From Epiperipatus broadwayi (Eukaryota; Onychophora; Udeonychophora; Euonychophora; Peripatidae), in contig JAQFVV010000144.1 in assembly GCA_028023455.1 (NCBI GenBank), forward strand, positions 746,001 through 810,000: DNA of 64,000 bases, written 5' to 3'. This document shows positions 11,511 to 24,511 of this stretch, piece by piece. The stretch's first letter is position 1. Every line of letters starts with the position of its first letter. The notes under the pieces were generated by a model. That model ran no database searches. It saw only the letters and a list, made by a program, of their open reading frames with translations, and was not told where the DNA came from. Position numbers and translations under genes: made by a program.

Positions 11511-14500
11511 GTTATTTGTAAGTTTAGAAAAACTGATTTCCACAAATTAAATTTGTAAAGGATTCATGTATTTTAGTATTAATATGTCCATATATATCAT
11601 AAAATATATTAAATCACAATACGTATTTGCACACATATGAAATATCATGGACAATAATTCTGTAAGTAGATTATAATTATCCATTTTTATAAATGTTCAA
11701 TCATAAGTTAATTATACATGTATTTTTTAATGATTAATACTTTTTCTTAGTTATATTTGATGTAATTGATCTTATATTATTTTCTGTTTTTGTAAGAATC
11801 TTTAATGTAGTTCAATGGTTCAATATTTTTTTTGACAATCAATTTTATAACCATATGTTAATAATGAACACATCATATTTGCCATATTTTCTCTCAATTG
11901 CTCTGTTATGTTTTTTTCTTCCTCTTTCATTTTCATACTTTCTACAATGAACCATATCATAGCTTTTATAATTAATTATTTTGTATCTGTTTTATTATTT
12001 GGGTCATCTTTCATTTTAGAATTTGATATGAGTGCTTCCAGCTTTTATTATTTAATTCTCAGATATTTTTATGTTTATTTATATGATTTTTATATTTGAA
12101 TAAAGTTTTATAAATTGTTCTAGTTTTAGAGTGAAAATTTTAATTCTTTGTTCTAAAATAAAAACAATTTACTTAAGTTATTTTTAATTAGTATTACTCA
12201 AACTATGACAGAAATGTAAAATAAGTAGAAAGTAATCTGGATTTATATTAATTTAAAAAAATCTGGCATTATTTTATTTTTGTGTGTTTCATGATCTTAC
12301 ATTTTACTAATTGTTTAGATGACCATTAAGATTTTAGAAGTGAGATTTTTTAATTCAAATTTTTTGTTCAGAGATGAACACTTTTTGAGAATTGTTAATT
12401 TCTTTTTGTGTGTGTGTTTGCTTTTTATTAACATTCCTTGAACATAAAGTTGATAGAATTGTTCTGATTTTTTAAAATCAAACAATTGTTGAAGTGGATA
12501 ATTTTTCTGAGGTAGTAAAGAGTATAGTTTTTATACTAACATAAATGTCAGTTGGAATTTTCCACAGCATTTTTTAAAATGTGAACAATTTTTTCTGTGT
12601 CTATTTGAGGCTTAGTGATAGAATAATGAAGCTACATGTTAATGTTTGATTCTAAAATAGTCCTGCAAAAAGTTTAATTATAGATGAGATCTATTATCTG
12701 ATACAAATGCATCAGAATATCCATGTATAAAAGTATTTTTAAATTGCATAAACAATGGTGATGACTTATGTTAAATTTAAAACATTTTCTATTTAAATGG
12801 AGAAATTATCTTTTAGATTCAGGAAATTTCTTTTATTTACTTCTAATTTTTTTTTGTGTGTGGATGTTCCTATGGGTGAATGGCTTGAGTCATGAATAAA
12901 ACCTAAATAGTCTTATGTTTTATAACTTGAACCATGTCTATAAACAATCATTGGTGATAAGAATTATTATTTTGAATAAATTGCTCGATAGATTTTTCAA
13001 AATAGATGTCTGCTAATAACTAATGTTCAATGCATGCTAAATGGGTTTTTTGCTTTTATTATTTTTCACATGTGATCACTGAATAAATGACTCTACTTTC
13101 ATGCCTTTATTAGTTTTGAAATTGATAGAGAATTTCCCTGACGGGATTTCCAGGTTAGCTATTTTGAAGTACTGATTTTTCATAAATTTCTGATTAGAAA
13201 ATAATTGCATAGGCAGTAGAGATTTGATGGAAAACTAGATTTACATATTTTTTTTTAAAATTATAATTGTCAATTTTGTAAACTGCCTAGCATTACTTAC
13301 AATTATGTGTTTCATAGTTATTGTTTGCTTTGTTTGCATTATATTAGGTTTTTGTTCATATGCTGTTTTTTTTTTTTTTTTAATTTCTGCGCACCAGTAA
13401 TAATTCTGATTATTTTATGTGCAAGACTTATACTAAAATTGCATCTGTAAATAGAATTTAAGCTTTTTAATGTATGTCTTGACACCAAGCCTTTTTAAAA
13501 ACCTCTTTTCACTTTCATTTGAATTAAAAAATTTGTCTTAGCTTTACTGACAATATTATGGTGTTAATTATATCATAAATTATTGATAATAGTTATGGGG
13601 TTTATTGATTCAATAATTGAAAGGTATATATAAGATGCCTAAGATAGCTTTTGACTGATTTGTCAATTTTTATTTTAATTCTTCCCTTCATTGTTTACAC
13701 ATGATATCACAGGCTAGTAAAAAGATATTGTGTTATCTATAATGTTCATCAAAATAATTTTTATCTTTTGTGATTTTGAGATTTAGATTTGGTATTTTTA
13801 TGTTGTAAAAATATATTTATTTATTTTCACAACTATTTCATTTCATTTTTGTAGCCCGAGTTCTTGGCTGATTTTCAGCAAACATATATGCAGTACATCT
13901 GAGGAATAATGAAGTCACTGTTAACATTTGGTGAATTGTTGAATTATTTCATTTGCTATATTTACTGCATTTTTAATTGCATTTTAATATTTGAATTCTT
14001 TTTGAGGTATTTCATATTTTTATTTTAAAATATTATCTTTTATAGAGAAGAAAATAATTTAAGCAACTTGCTTTAAAAAGAATGCAAGCAGGAGAAATAA
14101 TTGGAATCGTTTCTAATAGCTTTTTAAGGACAAAATATATAAATTGTGGTGGGAGCAATAAATAAGTTTCTTAATGGTGGTTTTTAACATTATCATTTCT
14201 TCAATCATCTCAATCTAAGCTTATATAGGTAAGACCTGTTGTTTCATTCGTAAATGGTACTTGATTTGGTGAATGAAATAATCTAAAATTATGTGCTACA
14301 ATTTTCAGCCTGCGTTTTTGATTATTGTGGGAAATGTTGATTTTTTTATTGGAAGGTTTTTTTTCCCAATCCATTGATTAAAAAGCTGAAATTACAAATC
14401 AAATATTTTTTCTAATTTATTAAATATATATATGAGATTTTAAGTATAAAAATCTATTTGCTTTTATATTTATAATTTTATTTCTAAATTATAATTAAAA

Positions 14501-17500
14501 ATTTAGTAATTTTATTGAATTTAATAACTTTTGAAATATTACTTGATAATTTTTTCTATTATTTGTCATAATTGAAATATTCAGAGAACAAAAGCTCATG
14601 CATTTTTTTTTCTTTTCAAAATATATAAATTTAAATATATGTAGATATATCTTTATTTATATAAACTAATTAATATATATTTTTTAATTGAAAATGTATG
14701 CAGTTAATTCTTATTATTCACTCTGTGGAGGCTTTGGAAGCCAAGGATATTCTAGACTTAGGTAAGTTTAAAGATTAGACAATCTATGTGCAAAAGTATA
14801 ATATTGCATACTGTATTGATTTTATAAAATTTTTTGATATTCATCTAAGCTAGTGTTTGTGGAATTATAATAATTAAAAAAAATTGGGTTTAGCTATAAA
14901 ATCAGTTTATACAGTTTTTTTTCATATTTTTTTTAAAATACAAGAATAGAAAGTCAAAGCATTTTGAGAGAAATACAGGTTGTTTTTTTTTTAAATAGAG
15001 AAAATGGTGAGTAGGGATTTTTTATTTATTACTAATTAAAATTATGAAATGAATTAGAAATTAAATAAGAAATCAAACTGCTTTCTTGATAATTGAAAAG
15101 CTTATGAAGGAGTGAAAAAGAAAACTATGGTTTATATTAGAAGTGCTAGAAATGATTAAGCTTTTTTGGAAACATTTTAAGTAGATGCACAAAAGTTACA
15201 TTTATTATGTAATGCATTTAATATCATCTCTTTTCTTTAACACTTATAATTTTAAACATATAAATGTTTTAGACATTTATAAAGAAAATGTAGATGTTTA
15301 TATGTATGTTTAAAATTAAAAGTTGCATTTGAAATAAGATTGTTATTGGTTATTCAATGTTGCCACTATTTAAGCTATTTCTAAAAGAAATAGAATTTGA
15401 TTCATTTTTGTTAGTTATAAAATACTTATAATTGAATCTAATCAATGGGATAATCTGTCAGATTTATTTTATTGTCTGAGAATGAGAAAGGCATGAAATT
15501 ATTTTTGAGAAATGGAATCTGAAGAAGAGAGTAGGAATTTAAAAAAATCTAAAAAGGATATTTAGTTAAACGATCTTAATAGCTCATTGGAAATGTTAAT
15601 TTGGAGAAATTGGATCAATATTTATAATTGAGAATGTAAATGCAGGTGAAAGTCTTTAAATTAAGATTAAAAATATGTATTTCTTAGTTAGATCAGAATA
15701 AAGGAGGAAAATTATAAACTATTATTTTCTTATAACAAATATGAAAAGATATAAATTAATAAACATAAACTAATTAATTCACTGAGCCAATTTTCAGTGA
15801 AACATTGTCAGAATCATAGTGCTGAATAAAGTTATGACATTCAGGTGAGCTTATATAATTGGTATGATTAACATGTAAATGAGGCACAATATGCAAATAA
15901 GGCAATTAGATAGTCCATTCTTCGGACAATGGAACACTTGAATCCTTTTTGTTAATAGAATGTGGATCCTTTGCAATTACCTAAGCCTCTTTGTATTTTC
16001 TGTTCCTATAATCTCTTTCAGAGCATATTGTTCTAACATTTGATTGAGAAAACATGTGACCCTTGGCAAGATCGATCTGTATTCAGTCTTTTGTTTAATG
16101 AATTGTGAATATATTGTGAGAAGAGGTTACAAATGCCAATTTTAAATAATGCAAATTATGCTATTTACTAAATTATAAGGCAGTAGAGATTTTAGTTAAA
16201 CTATAAAGATAAGTAGTGCAGAGTAATTTAGTAGATGACCTCTTTATGGTTAATGAGGCAACACATATGTGAAGTGATCTGATATTTTTGTGAATGTGTT
16301 TTGAATAAATTGAAAATATTCAATGATTCTTCAATTTATAAAATAATAGTAATTGTTAAAATACTTTTTAAATTAGATTAATCAAAAAAGGCAAAAAAAC
16401 AAAAAAAGGGGGGGGGGATGTGAAATGTGACACACTTAGTAATTTCTTTTATTATATAAAAAATGGGATAAGAGAATTCAGAATTTAATAAATGTGAAAT
16501 GTTTTGGTGTATGAGAAAGAAGAATGAGTACATTGATTGTTGTAGAGGGAATGAAACAAAGGAAACTGAAAATGTAAACAATAAAAATATACAATAAAAA
16601 ACATTTATTTAAATGAATATTGGTTAATATATTGTTTAAGCTAAAGGATCAGGTGGGAATTGAAAATAAATAATTAAGGAATTTATGATAAATATTGGAA
16701 TGTGTGAAGGATATTAGGTTTAGAGAAAGAATAAAGAGAGTAGAAAGTATTTGAATTAGTATTCAACATTGGATTATGGACAAAGTGTCAAATTTTAATT
16801 ATAGAATATTTATCGTGATGGAAGATTATAAAAGATAAAGATTATTTAAGATTATATTGATGGATAATGCAGAGCCATAGTCTGAATTTTGGATAAGTAT
16901 TTGAAAGGCTGTATTTTATTGTTTATTTAACAACCTTCTTTGAACTTTTTTTTTTTTTTTAATTGGAATGTTGCTAAAGATGAGAAATAGTAGGAATATT
17001 TCATTTAATGTCTTGTTATTGTTTTCAGTTTGGAAGACTGGAGAATATAATAATAATATTTGGTAGTGTTTTTTCAACTGGAAAATATTATTTTATATTT
17101 TGGGGTATCTATAGAAAATATTTGATTACTAAGAGATAAGGGTTATTGATTGTTTAATGAAGACTATATATTAGAATTTTAACATTTAAATTAAGAAAAA
17201 AAAAATTATTGAATTATATTAATAAACCATTCAGAAACAACATATTTTTTAGAAATAGATTTTGTATATGTTAATATTAAGATTGTGATTATCTTTATTT
17301 TAATTGCATCGAATTACTGACCATGTTATGTTTCCAAAACATTCAACACTCATTCATTCTTTTACATTGCTTATATTAAATAAATCTTTTAAAAAAAAAA
17401 AAACTTTTTACAATGCTTTTTATTAAATTGTTTGATAATTTTGATTATTTAATAGTTTTCTTTAATACTGTTTTTTTTTTTAATATACACATTGTGAAAG

Positions 17501-17734
17501 TGCAAAGAAGTGATTTTTTTTTATAGAAATTCCATAGTTTTGTTATATTGTGACTAAAAATATTTTCAGTTACATAGAAATTTCATGTATAGTTTTATAT
17601 AACATCCTATAATTAAAATAGTTTAAAAGCACTGGTTCTTAGGATGTTTATACATTAACTCTACTGTGACTGCTTATGTAACGTGTACTAGAATTGAAAA
17701 ATATTTTAAGCGTAAGCACAGTGAAATATATTGT
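11511..17734. other. Long AT-rich non-coding region
   Basis: About 6.2 kb without a recognised gene. The 63-codon open frame at 11,908-12,099 is Phe/Ile/Tyr-rich and looks like a by-product of base composition. Homopolymers include T runs near 13,367-13,381 and 16,948-16,960, and a G run at 16,410-16,418. Any older elements are too diverged to name by eye. Confidence 0.45.
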
Positions 17735-19097
17735 CAGAGATGAAAAGGCTAGATATTTTAGAGATTTGTGAAATAACTGAGGGAGAAAGATATATTGAAA
17801 TGTATTCTATAAACAGAAATGAACATAATGATGGAGATAAATATTTTAGGTTCAATGACAAAAAAGGGTTTATAAGTAGTATTTCGTAAATGATATTATT
17901 AAGACTCTAAACACCCCCCCCCCCAATGGTTATTATTCATATATACATGCCAGTTAGTAATTATGATAATGAAATAGAAAATGTGTTTAAAAATAGGAAA
18001 AAAAATATTGAAAAGCTATAAAAAAAGTTGCTGTAAAATAACAATGTGGTAGGAGAGGGAAAGATGGTAAACTTATTTAGAGATTATATACTGGGAATGT
18101 AAGAAATGAGAAAAGTGAAATTTGAACTGTTTTTGTAGAGAAAATAGTAATGAACTTATAGATAATAGATTCAAAAACTTAAGAGTGCATTTGTGTAGTG
18201 TGAAGCTGATATAGATTCAGACAACAATTTAGTAATATAATTGAAATTATTTTTTAAAAAATGAGAAGAAAGAGATGGACAAATATTAATTAAAAGGAAA
18301 TATTAGAAGAAAAAAAATCAGAATTGTTGGTTAATAAAATAGATGAAGATACTAGTACATTAATATTCAGTAAATGGTAAAGACATCAGATTATAAAAGA
18401 AGTAAAAGAACAAAAAAGCCTTTGGATTAGAAAAGAAAATGGAAATATACAAATTCTATAGAAGCTAGAATTATATATAAAATGTTTAACAATTATTTCA
18501 TAAGTAGCTTGAAAAAATGATTTATAGTAGAATAAAATAGTTTGGATGTAAAAAAGCAGGGATAATGTTTGACATGGTGATTGAAATAAAAAGAATAATA
18601 CAATAATAATTTTTTATCTATATTACTTGAAAAACGTAATAGATGAAAATAAAATAGACATAATAAAGGAAGAAATTAAATTTTTTTAATGAAAATGAAA
18701 TCTTTTAAGGTACAAAGATTTCAGTCCTATGGTTTGAGAGAGAAAAAGATTTGAAAGAAGTAGTCAATATTTACAACATAATTTATGTCTCAGAGAAGTG
18801 ATCAGTAGATAGATATTTTTTTAACAGTTAAAATTAATGTGAAGAGATGGAATTAAGTGAAGAACAATGAGATTAACCTCACATGTGGCTAAGATGATTT
18901 TAAAGGTGTTTAATAGATGAATATCTAATATATTGGTTATGTTTCTATCTGAAAAGTAGTTTGAATTTAGAAGACACAGACTAACCAGAGCTACAATCAC
19001 AGATGAGAAAACTGTTACAAAGATACTTATATATAGAGAATAATTGTTAATTTGAAAAGGCATTTGATTGAATGATATGACTTACTTTGTTGGTTAC
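17735..19097 (+). pseudogene. Decayed LINE, endonuclease and N-terminal RT part
   Basis: Conceptual translation, with many stops and shifts, reads as the 5' coding half of a non-LTR retrotransposon. An apurinic-type endonuclease start (RLDILEICEI) lies near 17,740. IIHIYMPVSNYDNEIENVF follows near 17,935-17,990, then VGEGKDGKL and GNVRNEKSE near 18,050-18,115. After a linker (KEKKSELL-like, near 18,300) the reverse transcriptase begins with LTSHVAKMILKVFNR near 18,875, FEFRRHRLTRATITDEKTVTK, and KGI...NDM at the end. The order matches endonuclease-RT LINEs of the RTE/I type. The reading is cut at 19,097 by a palindromic insertion and resumes at 19,758. Confidence 0.7.
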
Positions 19098-19757
19098 TAA
19101 TAAACATCACATGATCACCATTTCTTATGCTTGCTCTTAACTGTTATTAAAACAGGAAAACTCTCTATACATATTGCCACTCAGTGCAAGCCAGAATAAT
19201 CAATGGATGCCAGAAGGCTTGTGCATAAAATCTCTTTCTAGTGCCTACTCATCCAATATCCCCAGACCAATTTCTGGCTTGTGGCCTTTGTCAGTGAGGA
19301 GCCTTGGATCTGAGAGCACTGTACCTAGATCTTAGGATTTAATGCAACTCTCCAGCAGCCATCTTTTATCTCTACTTAACTACCAAAATGTATAATTACT
19401 GAACTGAGCTCAGACCTATATGACTATAAGCTGATGAGCTTGGATTGAAAATATTAGTGTTTTCAATTTAAGTCTCATAGTTGTGTAGTTAAATAGAGAT
19501 AAAAGGTGGCTGCTGGAGGGTTGCATTAGATCCTAAGATCTAGGTGCAGTGCTCTCAGATCCAAGGCTCATCACTGACGAAGGCCACAAGCCAGAAACTA
19601 GTCTGGGGATATTGGATGAGTAGGCACTAGATAGGGATTTTATGCACAAGCCTCTGGCATGAGTAGCAAAACTAGTCTGGGGATATTGGATGAGTAGTCA
19701 CTAGATGGGGATTTTATGCACAAGCCTTCTGGCATGAGTGGCAATATGTATAGAGTG
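19098..19757 (+). mobile_element. Palindromic hammerhead retrozyme insertion (RZ-1, copy A)
   Basis: A 660-bp insertion flanked by a 13-bp duplication, ctttgttggttac at 19,085-19,097 and ctttgttggatac at 19,758-19,770 (one mismatch). The left arm (to about 19,382) is the antisense and the right arm (from about 19,383) the sense orientation of one unit, so the insertion folds back on itself. The right arm has an extra tandem copy of ~72 bp (two 'aaactagtctggggatattg' blocks near 19,595 and 19,667). The sense arm has an intact hammerhead core; the antisense arm's core is mutated (CTGACAA for CTGACGA). It interrupts the LINE at 17.7-20.8 kb, so it is younger. No coding capacity. The size, ribozyme and duplication match small animal retrozymes, which are thought to be moved by PLE enzymes. 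Confidence 0.8.
19559..19617 (+). ncRNA. Type I hammerhead ribozyme, intact core
   Basis: Core elements lie in order. CTGACGA is at 19,574-19,580. Stem II is GGC/GCC closing CACAA. GAAA is at 19,594-19,597, and a minimal stem III (A-U, C-G, loop TA) ends in GTC, with predicted cleavage after 19,603. Stem I has an inner helix (TCA with TGG, then CT with GA) and an outer perfect 6-bp helix, ATCCAA (19,559-19,564) with TTGGAT (19,612-19,617), separated by an internal loop as in natural type I ribozymes. The base of stem II is an A-A mismatch instead of the usual G-C. The very short stem III resembles PLE and retrozyme hammerheads, which may act as dimers. Activity is not shown by sequence alone. 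Confidence 0.8.
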
Positions 19758-20770
19758 CTTTGTTGGATACATTGTAAATAAAGATATGTATTTAAAAACT
19801 TAATTTGGATGTGGATAATTTATTCCATTGATATTATTTTGTTCTGTACAATTATCATTTATTTTAATTCAATTTATTTTCAATGTTTATCATAAGAAAA
19901 TATGATTTTGTAAATATATCAAGGTGTTTATAAGATTGAATAATCTTAGTGAAAAGGTGTATGATAGGAATGTTGTTTGTCTCCTGTTTATTTAATATAT
20001 TCTTGAATGAGTTAATAATTGTTGTATGATAAATATGTAATTAGCATTGAAGAGTTAAGATGATTTTACTGTATACGTTTGTGGATATGGCAGCATGTGC
20101 AGATAGCTGAAGATGGGCTTAATGAAATGTTGTGTAGGATTGTCAGAATCTAAAAATAAATAATAAATAAAAATAAATCATGAAAAGATTGAAATACTTT
20201 AAAGAATCCATGGAAAAGATTAATGCTTTTAAATATTTGAGAATTTAATTGATTGTGAAAAATAATGATAAAAAAAGTTAGAGTAAGAATTGTAATGTAT
20301 GAACAAGTGTTTAATAAAATAGGAAATTATTGTATATATAATTAAAATTTGATCTTACAAAAAAACTTGTTAAATGATTTGTTTGGAGTAAAGTATTTTA
20401 CAGAACAGAAGAGGAAAAAAATAAAAATGTTTGAAGGTGAATAGAAAAAATGAATTGGAAGAATTATATTATCAATGTTGAAAGTGTTGAAAACAATAAG
20501 TAAAAAAACAAAACAAATGTTGATGAAATTATGAAGAGGAACTGGATTAAGCATAAAGTTAATGGCAGAGAAATTTTTAAAAATATACTACTGGATAGAG
20601 CTAGGTGTCACTAAAAGAGATAGGTATAGAAAAAAGTTGATGATAAGAAGAAATGAAATATCCATGGATTTGGACAAATAGAACATCAAACTTACTAAGG
20701 ATGAGTGTGGTCTGTTTAATATGTGGGACATCACTTTTGGCAAATAATTAATGATAATGATATAAATATT
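19758..20770 (+). pseudogene. Decayed LINE, RT palm/thumb and C-terminal part
   Basis: The LINE resumes after the insertion. Near 20,050-20,130 the frame gives MILLY, then DMAACADS, a degraded form of the RT catalytic block (usual form YADDMAVCADS). FKYLRI*LIV follows near 20,230, and FDLTKKLVK*FVWSKVFYRTEE near 20,350-20,415, the 'YG.E.W' region of this family. DEIMKRNWIKHKVNGREIFKNILLDRAR lies near 20,523-20,610, and the C-terminal LTKDECGLFNMWDITFG near 20,690. A short 'taatgata' repeat follows, as often at LINE 3' ends. Many stops make this inactive. Confidence 0.75.
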
Positions 20771-21194
20771 ATATGAACTTATATTAAGAACTGCATTACA
20801 AATATGAAAAACGTTTCCATTATTATAGTTAATGACATTATTGTGGCTAAATGTTGCTTAAAAATTTTCATATTTACAACTTACAACATAAAACAATGAT
20901 AGTTTGAGAATATTTTTAAAAAATGGAATAGAATTTGTTTGTGAAAATATTGGACTTTTTATTTAATTTTTCAAAAACTATTAATTAGGGTTTCCATATT
21001 TATTATGTGGAAATTATTTTGTTCTAATTGTCTTATTTTAATTATTTCGGAATCCTTTTACTTGAACATTCATTTTCAGGTTTTTTCTTAAGAAAATATG
21101 ATTTGAAAAAGATGGATTAAAAAATTATTATTGAATGTAAATTAAAATATATAATATATAGAAATAGCTATGATGGAAAGAATGTTTTTGAAAA
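20771..21194. other. Unassigned AT-rich sequence
   Basis: No gene, RNA or repeat was recognised between the LINE 3' end and the next insertion. Confidence 0.4.
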
Positions 21195-21208
21195 TATTAA
21201 ACTATAAG

Positions 21209-21411
21209 TTAATTTATATAATCAATACATCAACGTCTTTTTTTTAAATCTTGTTTTTATATGAATATTATAAATATACACCAATGTTTATATATTTTTA
21301 TAATCATGCAAAAACAAGATTTAAAAAGTAGACGTTGGTGTATTGAATTATATATTGAATTGTATGAATTATTTTGAAAAGAAAATCGTGTTGGTGATAT
21401 TTTTTAAAATT
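21209..21411. mobile_element. Small palindromic insertion with 14-bp TSD
   Basis: A 203-bp segment is flanked by the exact 14-bp direct repeat tattaaactataag at 21,195-21,208 and 21,412-21,425. Inside, 'caatacatcaacgtct', a T run and 'aaatcttgttttt' are mirrored by 'aaaaacaagatttaaaaagt' and 'gacgttggtgtattg', arms of about 40 bp around a centre near 21,283. No hammerhead core was found. The long target duplication argues against a DNA-transposon MITE and matches the other palindromic retro-insertions in this window. Confidence 0.7.
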
Positions 21412-21425
21412 TATTAAACTATAAG

Positions 21426-22804
21426 CTATATATAATGGACCATTTTCAATGTTATTTAGTTAATATTCTTATTTATTAGATCAATGTAAAAATGACTAAC
21501 TCAAGAACGGAAAAAGAAAGAAGAGGGGGAGGGGAGAAGGATGAACTTTTAGTTTGACCAATTGTTGAAAACTTTATAATTTGTTCTTATATAAGTGCAT
21601 TAATGTCGCTTGACCTCTTAAGCAAATTACAGAATTTTTATTTAAATGTAATAATATAATTTGATATTGCATTCTTAATTATAAATCGTATACAATAATT
21701 AGCATGTACAGTACTGTGTAAATTTTATTTATATAACTCATATAATGTTCATAATAACATGTATGTATTTATGTATTTCCTTGATATCAAAAAAATTTGC
21801 TTTAATGATTAAAAAAAAAAGGATTGTCTGTTATTTTACTGTAATTCCTTTTCCTGTCTCATTTTGAAATGAGGTAAATTTGTTTTGGTGTGTAAGTACT
21901 GTATATATGGAAGAGAGATTATTGCTATTGAGAAACATTTATTATATATAAAAAAATTATGCATATGATTCAACTGTTATTTCTTTTATAGAATGCATGA
22001 ATTTTTTTGTCTTTTTGAAAACTTAATTTTTTTTATTAGAAAATTTTATTATTCAAATATGCATGTTTAATAGCAAAATGTTATTTTTATTAATATTCTG
22101 TTGTGTATTATTTTAAAATATGTTTTTTATAATTAAATTGGTATTTGTTATATTTTTGTTTTGTTTTATGCAGAAGTAGTCTCATGATCAATAAGATGTA
22201 ATTTCCATTGATTCTTTTAAGTATTAACTTATGTATCTTATAGTCATAAAAGACATATTATATCTTTATAAATATTGAGGTGATACCAGACATAAGTTGT
22301 TTTAATGGGATAATAAGCAATGACAAACTACAAATATATTGATGAGGATAAACTGTTAACTCAGCCTCTGAAAGTATGACAATACCCTGACCAGCAGCAA
22401 ATGCATCGTATACTACATTTAATTATATGTATATATATTTTTAATGGCTACTCATTAATAGTCATTTGACCTCAAATAAATCTGATTTTTATTCTCCAGC
22501 TTTAATATACATTTAATGACCAGAAATAGAATGGCTGACTTGCATATTTGCTTAGAAACCTTCAGCTACTTGAAACTCATATTATCGACATACCAGGTAG
22601 ATATGCAATATCCACAAAACCCTTCATTATTAACTAATCGTATTACCTTGTTGACTAATTAACTCCACCTGCTTTTAGGCAGAAAACTTACATATTTGCA
22701 TATTAAATTAAGAATATGTTTGTAAGCAATATGTGTTACAATGAATTAGAAATGTTTATTGTAATTTAATAATAAATAAACTACTTTTAACTAATATCTT
22801 GCAT
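21426..22804. other. AT-rich non-coding region
   Basis: No gene or RNA was recognised. A purine-rich patch lies near 21,515-21,540. The remainder is AT-rich without clear repeats. Confidence 0.4.
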
Positions 22805-22910
22805 TTAACATATATAGCTGCATATATTGGGAACAAACTATACTAATGATTCCCAAAATGCCTTTTAGCCAATTAGTCTTCTCAAGAGGTTCAAACCCTA
22901 CAAAGCTTTT
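22805..22910. repeat. Dispersed repeat, copy 1 of 3
   Basis: The block 'atatatagctgcatatattg', then 'actaatgattcccaaaatgc', resembles 26,055-26,120 and in part 23,965-24,080. This copy contains 'ggttcaaaccc', close to a tRNA B box, which hints at a SINE origin, but no A box at the right spacing was found. Confidence 0.4.
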
Positions 22911-23390
22911 GAAATGCTACACATTATTGTTTTGTGTAAATTTACTTTATAAGTGCAATTTTTTTTTTTTTGGCAAGAACTTATTATAAACATTTTTTCA
23001 GTAAATACATGGGTGATTATTAATTGTTAAGTTAGAAATTAATAGATTAAAAATTATTACATTTCATTCAATCTTAAATATAAATTTTAATGATCAAATA
23101 TATCTTTAATATTTTTTATCCAGATGTTATGTATTGTTTACTTATTATAGGGATACAGTATTTTTCAACATTCACACATATATATAATATAATAATGATT
23201 TTTTCCCTTTATTTCTATTTATAATTTAAACTTGCATACATTTGTTTGTCTGTGTAAGAAAGTGATTTCTTCTTTATAATCTAAAGATGAGTGCACTTTC
23301 GGTGAAGTGCACTATAATTCAGTGAAATGCATCATAATCACATTTTTAAAAAAAATTTGTTTATTTATAACTTTTACTTTATAACTTTAA

Positions 23391-23558
23391 TAGACAGGGT
23401 ACAAGCACAGACTTTCACATGACCCACCACTCTCCACACTATCTCATAACACTGATACACCTGAACACACATATGTCAAAAAGATAAATAATCACTAATA
23501 TACATATTTCATGCTAAACCAGCAATCATCAATTGGTCCAGATTACCATCTCTACACA
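23391..23558 (-). mobile_element. Hammerhead-type repeat RZ-2, single copy
   Basis: A 168-bp insertion lies between exact 11-bp direct repeats tataactttaa (23,380-23,390 and 23,559-23,569). It matches the left part and body of the repeat at 46.2-46.4 kb. The minus strand reads TTGATGA, a TGCT/AGCA stem with loop GGTTT, then GAAA, the layout of a hammerhead, but the first core base C has become T, so this copy is probably inactive. Its left end carries a degenerate B-box-like segment, in better form ('gagttcgaatc') in the 46-kb copy. Confidence 0.65.
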
Positions 23559-23964
23559 TATAACTTTAAGAAAGATACTTTATAAATTTTTTTAAATTTT
23601 GTGAAACATCTAGCTTTACATTTAGAAAATATTTTATTACATTAAATATTGTACTATATTAAATATTTGAAAGGATTAAAAAAAGTGAGAAATAAAATGT
23701 GTTTTCAACATAAATCAAATTAAAGGTTATTGACAAACTTGATCATGTACGGTGCTCTGGGGGAAGGCTGCTGCCATATAAAATGTATTAAATTTATGAA
23801 TTTTATTATTTTTATTTTTTGTTTATTTACATTTTTTTGAATAGCATATAATTGAAGTAATGTATATTGACATTGCACATATCATGACTTTACTATATTT
23901 AAATTTTTTTACCTTTTCCTCGTATACAATCAAGCTACAATTAATAGCTTACTATTATATTATA

Positions 23965-24080
23965 AATATGTGGATGCTAATATGCAAGAAATAAAACATT
24001 CTTATGACTTCCAAGATGTATTTCAACCAACCAGATCTCAGTTGGATCAAGATCCATTTAGTTTTCCAAAATTCTACATA
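23965..24080. repeat. Dispersed repeat, copy 2 of 3
   Basis: 'cttccaagatgtatttcaac', then 'cagttggatcaagatccatt', aligns with 'gccaaaatgtatttcattca' and 'caattgggccaagttccatg' near 26,120-26,175. No coding content; origin unknown. Confidence 0.4.
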
Positions 24081-24511
24081 ACATTTGTTTTGTACTTGAT
24101 AACTTTATGTAAATTGCCTATTTTATTTTTAGCTGTCACTTATTCATAGAAATCATTTTCAATAAATACGTAATGTATATATGTATATATCAGTGTTTTG
24201 AACGTTTGAAAAAGAAAAGATTATTTAGTATTGGAATCTTTAAAACTTGTTGAATATGCTTTCGAATGCTAAGCTCAGAATCATAGCACTCATAATATTC
24301 AGGGGGCATTGTGAGATTTAAATAAGGTGGAAATTATGTAAATGACTAATTTAAATGCACTACATTTTGGACAATGAAATGCTATTTTTTTGTTGTTGAT
24401 AGCTTGAGGATTATTAGAGATGAACTAAGTCTCCTTTATTTTGCATTTTCTGATGTCATGTTCACAATATACAATGTTTATCTTTACTGGATCAAAAGTG
24501 TGGCTATATTC

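Noticed and set aside
11908-12099. 63-codon plus-strand ORF rich in Phe, Tyr and Ile
   Set aside because: No domain, no start context that stands out, and the composition is what AT-rich DNA gives by chance.
21209-21411. MITE (DNA transposon) interpretation
   Set aside because: The flanking duplication is 14 bp, longer than typical DNA transposon target duplications, and no known terminal motif is present.
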